Below are positions 23,624-32,554 of a stretch of DNA of 64,000 nt, in pieces. The DNA lies in NCBI GenBank assembly GCA_965279135.1, contig OZ257133.1:2914001-2978000 (forward strand), written 5' to 3'. Each line of letters opens with the position of its first letter. Position 1 is the first letter of the stretch. The notes under the pieces were generated by a model that saw only the letters and a list, made by a program, of their open reading frames with translations, was not told the DNA's origin and made no database searches. The position numbers and the translations under genes are program-made. The stretch is from Croceimicrobium sp965279135 (GTDB lineage: Bacteria > Bacteroidota > Bacteroidia > Flavobacteriales > Schleiferiaceae).

Positions 23624-24190
23624 ATGACACAGATCAAGAAGAGAGAAGGTGGAGTAATTGTAGAATTACTCTCTGAATTAGCTAATAGCAATAAGCGGGT
23701 TCACAGAATCTCATCTATGCTTTTAGACCATTTAATAATGACTTTATTAATCGTTCCTCCACTTATTGCCATTATGATCTTAAAAGGAAATGGTGTATTA
23801 GAAATAGAGGATGGGACTTTTCAAATATTTCTCTCTGGTTTAATGTTTTTATATCTCAACAAAGATTTTTTCAAAGCTAAAAGTGCTGCAAAAAGAATCA
23901 TGGGATATCACATTATAAACAGGAAAACACATGAACGAGGTTCTGAATTCCAATGTTTCATCCGGAACTTGACAATTGCTATTGCTTGGCCTTTAGAAGT
24001 GGTAATTAGCTTCATGAATCCTGAAAGGAGAATTGGGGATTTTCTTGCGAATACAGCCATTGTTAAATCAGAAAAACAAAAACTCAATTCAATGTGGGCT
24101 GATTTTAAAAGTCAAAGGTTGAAAAAAGGCTATGTCGGAATTGTAATAATCGGTATTGTCTACTTTTATGGACTAAGTTTTTACTTGTAA
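23624..24190 (+). CDS. RDD-family membrane protein
   Basis: A small RDD-family membrane protein of 188 residues. The Arg/Asp features are visible: HRISSMLLDHLIM near residue 25-35, AKRIMGYHIINRKT, and RNLTIAIAWPLEVV. Three or four hydrophobic helices are predicted. RDD proteins are linked to ion or osmolyte transport and to membrane assembly, but this one has no clear role. Its base composition is visibly more A/T-rich than its neighbours, and it sits exactly between the two copies of a 73-base repeat, which suggests it arrived by insertion. I see no standard -7 box before it. Confidence 0.85.
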   Translation: MTQIKKREGGVIVELLSELANSNKRVHRISSMLLDHLIMTLLIVPPLIAIMILKGNGVLEIEDGTFQIFLSGLMFLYLNKDFFKAKSAAKRIMGYHIINRKTHERGSEFQCFIRNLTIAIAWPLEVVISFMNPERRIGDFLANTAIVKSEKQKLNSMWADFKSQRLKKGYVGIVIIGIVYFYGLSFYL

Positions 24191-24261
24191 AAAGGAATTA
24201 AAAAAACGATTAGTCAACATAACCTAAACCCAACTAAAGTCTGGCCTTAACAGCAATTAAG

Positions 24262-24334
24262 AAATGGTCGCCCCTTACAGATTAGCTTTGAGCCTAGATG
24301 AAACTGGTTACTGATCGATACTGGCCAGGAAGAT
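24262..24334. repeat. 73-base direct repeat, copy B (ends of two convergent genes)
   Basis: Partner of 23461-23533 (64/73 identical). Copy B holds the real 3' end of the minus-strand GT-C-like gene. On the plus strand it also holds a leftover lipoprotein end reading MVAPYRLALSLDETGY-stop, against MVAFNRLALSRDEIGY-stop in copy A. Confidence 0.85.
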
Positions 24335-25963
24335 TGGTCGCTTGGCTGTAGGTAACTGATAAACCACGTACTTCTCATTCACAAATGCCACGGGAAGTTT
24401 TTCTACACTCCTATCCGCATAATGAACCACATAGCCCTCACTGTGCTTGCTGGATTCATCTTTCCAAATGTTGAGGAAATCAGAAGATTGCAGTGCGGCA
24501 TAATCCTCTACCAGATTATGAGGATCGGTACAGTTCAATTTGCTCATGTGATCCAACCAATACTCGGCATATTGCTCACTGAAAAAGGCTTTGGTACCAT
24601 CATACCAGTCTCCATAAGAACTTCGTAAACTATTCACTCTAAAGCCCGGTTGAGCCGGTGGTACAATAGCGGGCGCGTCCTCAGAAGTATTTTGACGGAA
24701 CCAATCTTGTATTTCATACCATTCCTGATCCTGACTTCCTTGATCAATATCCAAACCTCCGCGCATAAAGAAGGCCAAAGCGCCAATCAGTAAATATGCT
24801 GCCGATAAGCCAATAGGAGTTGTTCTCCTAAAACCATAAAAACGGATAAGATACCAGGCGGCGCCAATTAGCATTAAAGCGGAGATTGTTTTCGACCACT
24901 CCCCGTAGGCATACTGAGCCAGAATTGGAATGATAAGCAGGTAAAAAATCGGTTTAGGATTGGTGATCAATACTCCGGCCCAAAGCGCAAGGGTCAAAGT
25001 GCTGATGAATAAGAAAGCGCGGTAAAACTGAAATTGAATAATAAGCTTCACCGGAATAAACTCGGTAAAAATGGTTCCAATAGCAATCATTAGGATGATG
25101 GCAATCCCAAAACCTTGTAGAAAACGCTTCGCACGTAACTCAAAATTAGCCTTGCTAATGATCACGAAATAGGCAAGGAGCATTAAAGCACTCTTGAAGA
25201 ACATCACTGGAGGAAAGGCACTGGGAAAGGTGTGCTGGCCATTACGCAGGCGCATGACCTCCATCCAGGTTTCTGAAAAGCTCAAGCTTGATTCTCCGCT
25301 GGCATTAGTGAACTTTAGGATTAGCACCGGACTCATCATCAATAAAAGGAGTGAGCCTAACCACAAATGCTCTCGTTTGATGCCATCTGCCAAGAGGATT
25401 GCAATGGCACCAGCCCCTAAAATGTAAATCGTGGACAGCGGATGAATATTAAAAGAAAGGCCCAATAACATTACCGCATACCAGAGGCGTCCGCGGTATA
25501 AATGAAGGATGCTCAATAAAAGAATCGGATAGGCAATGGTCCGCTCCATCAACAAAGTGTCCCAGATGCTTACGAAGCCAATCACGGGAAATGAGAAGCT
25601 CAAAAGCACTACCGCTAGAATTCCTGCCTCACGGGAATTAAAAATTTCTCTTGCCAAGCGATAGAAGGCAAACACTGTGAGTAAAAATGATGCAACATAA
25701 AGGGAAAAGAACAGCACGGGAATGCTGTTTCCAAAATAGGGTAAAGCCAACTTTAAGCCATAGAGGAAAAAGGTCGGTGAATTGCTGTATTGATCTACTA
25801 ATAAATCGTTTGGATAATGCTCCGGATCTAAGAGCTCATAAAGCCAGGGCAAGGAAATAAACTGATTCCACATGCCATAGTGGTATTGGTTAATACCAAT
25901 AACCGAGGCGAGGGCAACCGCCAGCAAGAACAATGGAACTCGATATTTCTGAATGATAAACAT
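24308..25963 (-). CDS. Polytopic membrane protein, GT-C-glycosyltransferase-like
   Basis: An inner-membrane protein of 551 residues with about 11-12 hydrophobic helices and a soluble C-terminal part (from about residue 425: QEWYEIQDWFRQNTSEDAPAIVPP). The architecture, with an early acidic periplasmic loop (residues about 45-60, ELLDPEHYPNDLLVDQ) and segments such as ERTIAYPILLLS and NIHPLSTIY, resembles GT-C-fold lipid-linked sugar transferases. I cannot confirm catalysis. Its 3' end lies in the repeat shared with the lipoprotein gene. The start is an ATG about 100 bases from the end of the nitroreductase-like gene. Confidence 0.6.
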   Translation of the reverse strand: MFIIQKYRVPLFLLAVALASVIGINQYHYGMWNQFISLPWLYELLDPEHYPNDLLVDQYSNSPTFFLYGLKLALPYFGNSIPVLFFSLYVASFLLTVFAFYRLAREIFNSREAGILAVVLLSFSFPVIGFVSIWDTLLMERTIAYPILLLSILHLYRGRLWYAVMLLGLSFNIHPLSTIYILGAGAIAILLADGIKREHLWLGSLLLLMMSPVLILKFTNASGESSLSFSETWMEVMRLRNGQHTFPSAFPPVMFFKSALMLLAYFVIISKANFELRAKRFLQGFGIAIILMIAIGTIFTEFIPVKLIIQFQFYRAFLFISTLTLALWAGVLITNPKPIFYLLIIPILAQYAYGEWSKTISALMLIGAAWYLIRFYGFRRTTPIGLSAAYLLIGALAFFMRGGLDIDQGSQDQEWYEIQDWFRQNTSEDAPAIVPPAQPGFRVNSLRSSYGDWYDGTKAFFSEQYAEYWLDHMSKLNCTDPHNLVEDYAALQSSDFLNIWKDESSKHSEGYVVHYADRSVEKLPVAFVNEKYVVYQLPTAKRPIFLASIDQ

Positions 25964-26061
25964 AACCCTCTAAATCTTTCTGAAACAAAATTGATTGTTG
26001 AGGGTCGAATGGGCCTAAATCTTTCGACTAGGGGCTTTTTTCATACGATTATCGGTCTGAC

Positions 26062-26739
26062 TTATAGGATTGTACTATGCTCTTCAAAGCTTTTTTTTGC
26101 AATGTTCGGTACGGTGGCATCTGCTGCTGGATAGCCCACCGGGAGCAATAAGAAGGGCTTTTGGTGAGTCGGTCGACCGAGAATTTCGGCCAGAAAATTC
26201 ATTGGGCTGGGTGTATGGGTTAAAGTGGTAAGCCCTAATTGATGGATTGCAGAAATCAAAAAGCCAGATGCGATTCCTACCGACTCATTAACGTAGTAAT
26301 GCTTGTTCTTTTCCCCGCTTGGGTCTTGACCATAAAGTTCCTTAAAAACGATGATCAACCAGGGAGCAATACTTAAAAAGGGCTTTTCCCAATCGGTTCC
26401 TAATGGCGCTAAATCCTTTAACCATTCCTCTGGAGCCCGCTCCTCGTAAAAGAGTTTCTCTTCAGCTTCGGCCGCTACTCTTATTTGATCTTTGAGCGTT
26501 TGGTTTTTAACGGCCACAAAATGCCAGGGTTGTTTATTAGCCCCGCTTGGTGCACTGGCGGCGATGGAGAGCAAATTACGAATGACCGATTCCGGTACCG
26601 ACTCATCACTAAAGTATCGACAACTGCGACGTAAAAGATAGTCTTCGTGCAACTGCAAGGCTTTTTCAGCTAGGTCCTCAGCAGCATATCTTTTACGATG
26701 AACTAAAGGGATGAAAGGGGCGTCTTGAGACTTTTCCAT
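26062..26739 (-). CDS. Iodotyrosine deiodinase-like flavin nitroreductase
   Basis: A cytosolic FMN-dependent nitroreductase-fold enzyme of 225 residues that closely resembles animal iodotyrosine deiodinase. The shared features run almost end to end: RRSCRYFSDESVP, APSGANKQPWHFVAV, a lid region with Glu/Tyr (KLFYEERAPEEWLKDL), a Lys after GTDWEK, the HYYVNESVGIASGFLISA helix, THTPSPMNF, LGRPTHQKPFLLLPVGYP and ATVP. In the animal enzyme a Glu-Tyr-Lys set clamps the halotyrosine zwitterion, and all three seem present. The enzyme may reductively dehalogenate iodo- or bromo-tyrosine, which is plausible in the sea. It lies between gpsA and the GT-C-like gene, all on the minus strand. Confidence 0.85.
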   Translation of the reverse strand: MEKSQDAPFIPLVHRKRYAAEDLAEKALQLHEDYLLRRSCRYFSDESVPESVIRNLLSIAASAPSGANKQPWHFVAVKNQTLKDQIRVAAEAEEKLFYEERAPEEWLKDLAPLGTDWEKPFLSIAPWLIIVFKELYGQDPSGEKNKHYYVNESVGIASGFLISAIHQLGLTTLTHTPSPMNFLAEILGRPTHQKPFLLLPVGYPAADATVPNIAKKSFEEHSTIL

Positions 26740-26779
26740 GGGGCTTTCTTAGATGCTCCAAGGAACAAAAAATATCCAA

Positions 26780-27763
26780 TTAGCTGAGCTTGGCGGCCAA
26801 CTTGGCCATTATCTTTTTCGGGCTGCGCTCTTCGTAAAGCACCTTGTATACAGCATCAGCAATCGGCATCTTAACCTCCTTCTTCTTGCGAATTTCTCGA
26901 ATCAAGCTGGCTGCATAATATCCCTCAGCCACCATATTCATCTCCAACATGGCACTCCGAATGGTATAGCCCTTACCAATCATATTCCCAAAAGTGCGAT
27001 TACGTGAGAACTGTGAGTATGCAGTTACCAATAAATCCCCGAGATAGGCAGAACCACTAATATCTCTTTTAATAGGATGGACGGATTTGATGAAGCGTTT
27101 CATCTCGCGAATGGCATTACTTACCAAAACCGCCTGGAAGTTATCTCCATAACCCAAACCATGGTACATCCCGGCCGCTAGGGCATAAATATTCTTGAGT
27201 ACGGCAGCGTATTCAGTCCCGTAGATATCATCGGAAGTGTTGGTAATAATATAATCGCATTGCAAATCTCCGGCTACTCTTTCCGCTGCTTCCTCATTGA
27301 CGCTGGCTATGGTCAGATAACTGAGGCGCTCCAAGGCAACCTCCTCCGCATGGCAAGGTCCTGTAATCACACCGATATTCTCAAGCGGTACCTCGTGATG
27401 ACGATAAAAGAATTCTCCTACAATCTGATTCGCATCTGGAACAATGCCTTTAATCGCACTAAACACATGCTTTTCTTTTAAGGGAATAGTGAGTCCGGAT
27501 AAAGCGGATTTAAGAAAAGCCGAAGGAATCGCGAATATTAGACAATCCGCGTTACGAACCACGTGATTAATATCGGTAGAGATATCAATTTTTTCCGTTG
27601 CCAATTCCACAGAAGATAAATACCTGAGATTGTGATGATACTTTTTAATGTGCATCACATTATCCTCATCGCGCATCCACCAGCCCACATAATCGTTGTT
27701 TTCGGTGAGCATCTTCACTATGGCCGTAGCCCAACTACCTCCGCCTATTACCGCAATCGACAT
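26780..27763 (-). CDS. gpsA: Glycerol-3-phosphate dehydrogenase [NAD(P)+]
   Basis: A cytosolic enzyme of 327 residues that makes sn-glycerol-3-phosphate from dihydroxyacetone phosphate for phospholipid synthesis. The N-terminal Rossmann motif is GGGSWATA (residues 7-14). The substrate-binding region has VITGPCHAEEVA and the catalytic Lys in AVLKNIYALAAGM. The C-terminal helical domain includes GSAYLGDLLVTAYSQFSRNRTFG. The start ATG follows directly on the stop codon of the M28 peptidase gene, so the two are co-transcribed. Confidence 0.95.
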   Translation of the reverse strand: MSIAVIGGGSWATAIVKMLTENNDYVGWWMRDEDNVMHIKKYHHNLRYLSSVELATEKIDISTDINHVVRNADCLIFAIPSAFLKSALSGLTIPLKEKHVFSAIKGIVPDANQIVGEFFYRHHEVPLENIGVITGPCHAEEVALERLSYLTIASVNEEAAERVAGDLQCDYIITNTSDDIYGTEYAAVLKNIYALAAGMYHGLGYGDNFQAVLVSNAIREMKRFIKSVHPIKRDISGSAYLGDLLVTAYSQFSRNRTFGNMIGKGYTIRSAMLEMNMVAEGYYAASLIREIRKKKEVKMPIADAVYKVLYEERSPKKIMAKLAAKLS

Positions 27764-29443
27764 CTAAAACTGGATTTCTGCTTCCTTAACTTCCCCCTCT
27801 CTTCTGTAAAGCAAAGTGGCTTTATCACCTTGTTTAAACTGGGCAAGAGCCTGCATGTAAGTTTGCATATCACTTACCTGAACCTTCCCTAATTGGGTAA
27901 TAATATCACCTGCTTGTAAGCCCGCATTCGAAGCTGGTTTTCCTTTACTTACCCCGTCTATCTTCATTCCTTCCCCACTGTAGAGGTAATCCGGCATAAC
28001 CCCCAGGGTAACCGAAAAACGTGGGGCCTTGGTACTCTCAACTTTGGTTGCTGTAAAAGGAAAATCCGCGCTTTGAGGGGTATTGCGAATTATCGAGCAG
28101 ATTAAGGAAAGGGTGTGATAAATCCCTACCGAATTAATCTTCTCTGCATCATCACTGGGTTTGTGATAATCTTCATGGGTGCCAGTGAAAAAATGCAGAA
28201 CAGGAATATCGGCATAGTAAAAACTGGTGTGGTCACTGGGACCAACACCGCCTTCACTTGTTTCGATTGTTAAACCGCATTGAATAGGTTCGATAATCTC
28301 CTTCCACATTGGAGAAGTTCCAACTCCACTAATTGCCAGTTTCTCCTCCTCCATGCGGCCTATCATATCCATATTGAGCATATAATGCCAATCCTTTTCC
28401 CGATGGGCGACCTCATCCACAAAATACTTAGACCCCAAAAGTCCCATTTCCTCTCCGGAAAAAGCAAGGAATAAGTAATTGAATCGACGCATGGCAGGGT
28501 CTTCGGTAGTAGCCAAAAAGCGCGCAAGCGCCAATAAACCCGCTACTCCACTGGCATTATCATCGGCACCATTGTGAATCATCTCTTCCTCACCGCGATA
28601 ACGAGATCCTTCCCCACCCCAGCCTAAATGATCGTAATGTGCACCAATAACAATGGTCCGTGATTGCCCGTTGTTGATTTTGGCACCAACATTATAAGTG
28701 ACATCTTCAATAGCCTGCATAGAAACGCCAAGGTCAACAGCTCTACTGCGCTTAAGCTTTTTAGCAATTTTTGCATTCGAAACATAGACTACCGGCATCC
28801 CTTTGGAATCCAGAGATTTAAACTTGCTTTTGGGGCTATTTGCATTGCCCTCTGTATGAATAAGTATCACCGCTTTTGCTCCTTTCTTTTGAAGCAATTG
28901 CAGGCGCTTTGGGATATCGTGCCAGTCTTTGTATTTAGAGTGAGGGTGGATACCATCCGGAGAACTAATTTCTAAGATGGCAATCTTGCCTTTTAGATCC
29001 TCGTCGTCGATATCATCGCGTTTAAGCTTGCGACTTTCTATACCGAATGAAACATACTCTGTTTCACCGTTCACACGACCACTACCTGAATAGCGCACCG
29101 GATAATAATCCTCATCAATACTTAGGGCCTTTCCTTTTACGATGAGGTAATTTCCATCCTTGGGACGATCTACACGATTGGGAACACTGAACTCTTGCTC
29201 ATATCCCATTTTGAAATAGGGTCTGATGGATAAGGTCTCAAATTGCTTAATGATATACTCCCTTGAAAGGTGGTCTCCCTGAGAACCTGGTTTTCGTCCC
29301 GCTAACTCATCAGAAGCGAGATAAAATACATCATTGCGAATTTCAGCCACCGCATCTCTCGGAAACTCATAACATGCGGTATGATTGTCCTGGGCTTGTA
29401 CATAAGTAGAAAGCAGGAACAATAAAATCAATCTCTTGAGCAT
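27764..29443 (-). CDS. M28-family zinc aminopeptidase with PA and PDZ domains
   Basis: An exported M28 metallopeptidase of 559 residues. A signal peptide (1-17, ending VQAQ) is followed by a PA-like insert (about 100-235, KGKIAILEISSP and KGAKAVILIHTEG). The peptidase core carries the zinc ligands in GAHYDHLGWG, HNGADDNASG, SGEEMGLLGS, MLNMDMIG and GPSDHTSFYY. A C-terminal PDZ domain (about 470-559, SGEGMKIDGVSKGKPASNAG) may hold substrates. It probably trims peptides in the periplasm. It is directly followed by gpsA. A TATATTTG box lies just upstream. Confidence 0.93.
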   Translation of the reverse strand: MLKRLILLFLLSTYVQAQDNHTACYEFPRDAVAEIRNDVFYLASDELAGRKPGSQGDHLSREYIIKQFETLSIRPYFKMGYEQEFSVPNRVDRPKDGNYLIVKGKALSIDEDYYPVRYSGSGRVNGETEYVSFGIESRKLKRDDIDDEDLKGKIAILEISSPDGIHPHSKYKDWHDIPKRLQLLQKKGAKAVILIHTEGNANSPKSKFKSLDSKGMPVVYVSNAKIAKKLKRSRAVDLGVSMQAIEDVTYNVGAKINNGQSRTIVIGAHYDHLGWGGEGSRYRGEEEMIHNGADDNASGVAGLLALARFLATTEDPAMRRFNYLFLAFSGEEMGLLGSKYFVDEVAHREKDWHYMLNMDMIGRMEEEKLAISGVGTSPMWKEIIEPIQCGLTIETSEGGVGPSDHTSFYYADIPVLHFFTGTHEDYHKPSDDAEKINSVGIYHTLSLICSIIRNTPQSADFPFTATKVESTKAPRFSVTLGVMPDYLYSGEGMKIDGVSKGKPASNAGLQAGDIITQLGKVQVSDMQTYMQALAQFKQGDKATLLYRREGEVKEAEIQF

Positions 29444-29463
29444 TCTTCTCCTAATTAGGGCTC

Positions 29464-29471
29464 CAAATATA
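29464..29471 (-). promoter_or_regulatory. -7 box TATATTTG (minus strand) before the M28 peptidase gene
   Basis: On the minus strand TATATTTG matches TAnnTTTG exactly, 20 bases before the ATG at 29443. It sits in the 130-base gap shared with the divergent flippase gene. Confidence 0.5.
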
Positions 29472-29573
29472 GTTAATCAAAGGGGCCGGAGATGTTAATA
29501 GCCTGGTGTAGAAATCAGCTATTTAACGAAACAAAATTCCAAGCCGAGAACGTATTTTAGCCTGATATCATCT

Positions 29574-31037
29574 ATGTCTTCAATCCGGAATTTAGCCTCG
29601 CAAACCGTTATCTACGGCTTCACCACCATCCTGGCGCGATTGCTCAATTTCGCTCTTACGCCTATTCACTCGAAGCTGATACCCAAAGCCGAATACGGAG
29701 AGGTTACGGACCTCTATTCCATGATTGCCTTTTTGATGGTCATTCTAACCTTCGGCATGGAAACAGCCTTCTTTCGCTTCAACCGAAATGAGCAATACAA
29801 TCAGGATAAGGTTTTTAGTCATTCTTTAATCTTCGTCTTCTTAACCTGTGCCTTGTTGATTGCTCTGGTCGTGATTTTTCAAGATTCATTGGCCCTTGTC
29901 TTACAATATGAAAATCGTGAATTCCTCCTCATCTGGATGCTGCTCATTGTAGCCATGGACGCAATTGCAGCAGTTCCCTTTGCAAGATTAAGAGCCAATA
30001 ATCGCCCCCTTCGGTTCTTAGGCCTGCGGATAGGCTCCATTGGTCTAATGGTCGTTCTCAATCTGATTTTCTTCCTGGTACTTCCGAAATTGGCTGAGGC
30101 TTCAACCGAGGGATCATGGATTAGAGATATCGTTGAACCTAAAAATGGAGTGATATTCGTATTCCTGGCAAACCTGATTGGAAATGCATTTTTAATCCTG
30201 TTGTTCCTACCGGAACTACGCAAGATTAAATGGACTGTAGATCAAGGCCTCATGCGGAAAATGCTGGTTTATGCCAGCCCTCTTGTAATCGCTGGTTTAG
30301 CGGGAGTAGCTAACGAAAGGGCTCAATTGCAATTCATAAAGTATCTCTTGCCCGAGCCCGGAAACAAAATAGAGATGGGTTTTTATGGAGCAATGATGAA
30401 AATTGCCACTTTCATGGTGCTCTTCATTCAGGCTTTTCGTTTTGCTGCCGAACCGTTTTTCTTCAGTGGTGAGGGGGACTTTAAGGTAAAGGTGGCCCGG
30501 GTGATGCGCTACTTTGTAATGATTCAAAGTTTGATTTTCCTTGGTTTGGTTTGCTTCACTGATTTTCTTCAATGGACCCGATTTATTGACCCAAAGTATT
30601 ACGAAGGATGGCACATTGTACCCGTCTTGCTTTTCGCCAACCTGCTTTTGGGAATCAATTTCAACCTCAACATCTGGTACAAGCTGGAAAACCGCACTCG
30701 AATGGGTGCATACATTGCGTTTTTTGGACTGGCCTTTACCATAGTCTGCAACCTTTTATTGGTGCCAAGCTTTGGTTATACCGGCGCTGCATGGGCCACC
30801 CTGATCAGCTATGCAGCCATGACCATCTATTCCTACTATCTAAATCAAAAGCATTCCAGAACCGCCTATCCTTTAAGAGCGATTGGCCTCTATCTTGTCC
30901 TATCACTGATAGGTGCCGGACTCGCCTATTACGTTTTCGATCACCATTGGTTGAGCGGTCTCCTCATTTTCGCAATTTATACCCTATTAATCTCCTGGCT
31001 CGAATGGCCACAAATCAAGCAATTACGTAAAGCATGA
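29574..31037 (+). CDS. Polysaccharide flippase, MOP superfamily (Wzx/MurJ-like)
   Basis: An inner-membrane exporter of 487 residues with about 12-14 hydrophobic helices. The N-terminus (SIRNLASQTVIYGFTTILARLLNF, with the Arg in helix 1 and the TPIHSKLIPKAEYGEVTDLYS loop) is typical of polysaccharide biosynthesis proteins that flip lipid-linked sugars. The substrate could be a surface polysaccharide. Its stop overlaps the dUTPase start by 4 bases (ATGA), so it is coupled to dut. A sugar nucleotidyltransferase gene two genes downstream fits the same theme. Confidence 0.9.
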   Translation: MSSIRNLASQTVIYGFTTILARLLNFALTPIHSKLIPKAEYGEVTDLYSMIAFLMVILTFGMETAFFRFNRNEQYNQDKVFSHSLIFVFLTCALLIALVVIFQDSLALVLQYENREFLLIWMLLIVAMDAIAAVPFARLRANNRPLRFLGLRIGSIGLMVVLNLIFFLVLPKLAEASTEGSWIRDIVEPKNGVIFVFLANLIGNAFLILLFLPELRKIKWTVDQGLMRKMLVYASPLVIAGLAGVANERAQLQFIKYLLPEPGNKIEMGFYGAMMKIATFMVLFIQAFRFAAEPFFFSGEGDFKVKVARVMRYFVMIQSLIFLGLVCFTDFLQWTRFIDPKYYEGWHIVPVLLFANLLLGINFNLNIWYKLENRTRMGAYIAFFGLAFTIVCNLLLVPSFGYTGAAWATLISYAAMTIYSYYLNQKHSRTAYPLRAIGLYLVLSLIGAGLAYYVFDHHWLSGLLIFAIYTLLISWLEWPQIKQLRKA

Positions 31038-31468
31038 GCAAAGTTCAGGTTATCAATAAATCGCCATACCCACTTCCAGAGTATCAAACTGATCACGCTG
31101 CCGGATTAGATTTGCAAGCTGTTTTAGAAGGCCCTATAGAGCTAGCTCCTTTGGAAAGAACCCTAATCAAAACCGGAATATTTATGGCGCTTGAGCCCGG
31201 AACAGAAGCGCAAATCAGACCACGAAGTGGATTGGCTTTAAAAAAAGGCTTAAGTGTTCTAAACAGTCCGGGAACAATTGATGCGGATTATCGAGGTGAG
31301 GTAGGAGTAATTCTCGTAAATCTTTCCAATGAGAAAGTAATTATTGAACCAGGGGAAAGGGTCGCTCAAATGGTCCTGGCCCGGTACGAAAATATCGACT
31401 GGGAGGAAGTAGAAGTTTTAGATGAAACCGCCCGAGGAGCAGGTGGATTCGGCAGTACAGGTCAATAA
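31034..31468 (+). CDS. dut: Deoxyuridine 5'-triphosphate nucleotidohydrolase
   Basis: Trimeric dUTPase of 144 residues that hydrolyses dUTP to dUMP. All five motifs are visible: AGLDLQA (I), RPRSGLALKKG (II), GTIDADYRGEVGVIL (III), GERVAQMVL (IV) and RGAGGFGSTG (V, the C-terminal arm that closes the active site). It overlaps the flippase gene by 4 bases, and 81 bases separate it from the nucleotidyltransferase. Confidence 0.96.
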   Translation: MSKVQVINKSPYPLPEYQTDHAAGLDLQAVLEGPIELAPLERTLIKTGIFMALEPGTEAQIRPRSGLALKKGLSVLNSPGTIDADYRGEVGVILVNLSNEKVIIEPGERVAQMVLARYENIDWEEVEVLDETARGAGGFGSTGQ

Positions 31469-31510
31469 AGATTTAAGATTGAGATAATCGAGGATAAATT
31501 AGGCAGAACT

Positions 31511-31518
31511 TATTTTTG
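31511..31518 (+). promoter_or_regulatory. -7 box TATTTTTG before the nucleotidyltransferase gene
   Basis: Exact TAnnTTTG match 31 bases before the ATG at 31550, giving a leader of roughly 28 bases. Confidence 0.5.
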
Positions 31519-31549
31519 TACTTAACATTGTTTTAAACAAACCCCACGA

Positions 31550-32554
31550 ATGAAAATTATCGTTCCAATGGCTGGCCGAGGAAGCCGCCTCCGCCCCCAC
31601 ACCTTAACCGTTCCTAAACCCTTAATTCCCATTGCTGGTAAGCCTATTGTGCAACGGCTAGTGGAAGATATCGTAGAGGTGGCCGGTGAATCGGTGGATG
31701 AGATCGCCTTTATAATTGGTGATTTCGGCAAAGAGGTGGAAGAGAACCTGATTAAGATTGCCGAAGGCTTAGGCGCAAAAGGAAGCATCTATTTTCAGGA
31801 TGAACCGTTGGGAACCGCTCACGCTATCCTTTGTGCGAAGGAAAGTATGGAAGGGAATCTCGTAGTGGCTTTTGCTGATACTCTTTTCCGCGCTGACTTC
31901 AGTTTGGACATCCAAAACGACGGCGTAATCTGGACGAAGAAAGTAGAAAACCCAAAGGCTTTTGGCGTAGTTAAGAAAGACGAAAACGGCATCATCACAG
32001 ATTTTGTTGAAAAGCCACAGGAATTTGTGTCTGATGAAGCAATCATCGGGATTTACTATTTCAAAGATGGAGCCTACTTAAGAGACGAATTGCAATATCT
32101 GATCGATAATGACATTCGCGATAAAGGTGAATATCAAATCACCAATGCCCTGGAGAACATGAAAGGCAAAGGAAGCAAGTTCACCAGTGGCACTGTAAAT
32201 GAGTGGATGGATTGCGGAAATAAGAACGTTACCATAGAGACCAACGGAAAAATTTTGGGATTTCTAGATGGAAACGAAGAGTTACAGAGCCCCGATGCTC
32301 AAATTGAAAATAGTCAGATTATTCCTCCGGTTTTTATTGGCCCCGGAGCGAAAATAAGCAATAGTACCATCGGACCACGCGTTAGCATTGGTGCAGGTAC
32401 CGAGGTGAATAATAGTACTTTAAGTGATGTGCTAATTCAAGAAGACAGCCTTGTTAACAATGCCAAGCTGACCAACTCAATGATTGGAAACAAAGCAAAA
32501 TTTGACGGTAATTTTACTGAAATCTCCATTGGTGATTACAGCGTTTTGGAATAA
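31550..32554 (+). CDS. Sugar-phosphate nucleotidyltransferase with left-handed beta-helix tail
   Basis: A cytosolic nucleotidyltransferase of 334 residues, RmlA/GlmU-like. The N-terminal domain has the signature GRGSRLRP (about residues 8-15) and the PKPLIPI Lys. The metal-binding Asp is in AFADTLF, and EKPQEF and NEWMDCGN are typical later motifs. The tail (about 250-334) carries hexapeptide-like repeats (SQIIPPVFIGPGAKISN, STIGPRVSIGAGTEVNN) of a left-handed helix, as in GlmU or mannose-1-phosphate guanylyltransferases. The sugar and nucleotide are not certain. It heads an operon with the TPR gene, DUF4292 lipoprotein and EnvC-like gene. Confidence 0.88.
   Translation: MKIIVPMAGRGSRLRPHTLTVPKPLIPIAGKPIVQRLVEDIVEVAGESVDEIAFIIGDFGKEVEENLIKIAEGLGAKGSIYFQDEPLGTAHAILCAKESMEGNLVVAFADTLFRADFSLDIQNDGVIWTKKVENPKAFGVVKKDENGIITDFVEKPQEFVSDEAIIGIYYFKDGAYLRDELQYLIDNDIRDKGEYQITNALENMKGKGSKFTSGTVNEWMDCGNKNVTIETNGKILGFLDGNEELQSPDAQIENSQIIPPVFIGPGAKISNSTIGPRVSIGAGTEVNNSTLSDVLIQEDSLVNNAKLTNSMIGNKAKFDGNFTEISIGDYSVLE

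Noticed and set aside
25970..26025. Repeated CTAAATCTTTC (11 bases, at 25970 and 26015)
   Set aside because: Short, in the region upstream of one minus-strand gene, no clear partner or symmetry; chance not excluded.
26011..26036. Hairpin followed by T run as a plus-strand terminator
   Set aside because: Only four contiguous pairs and no plus-strand gene ends nearby.
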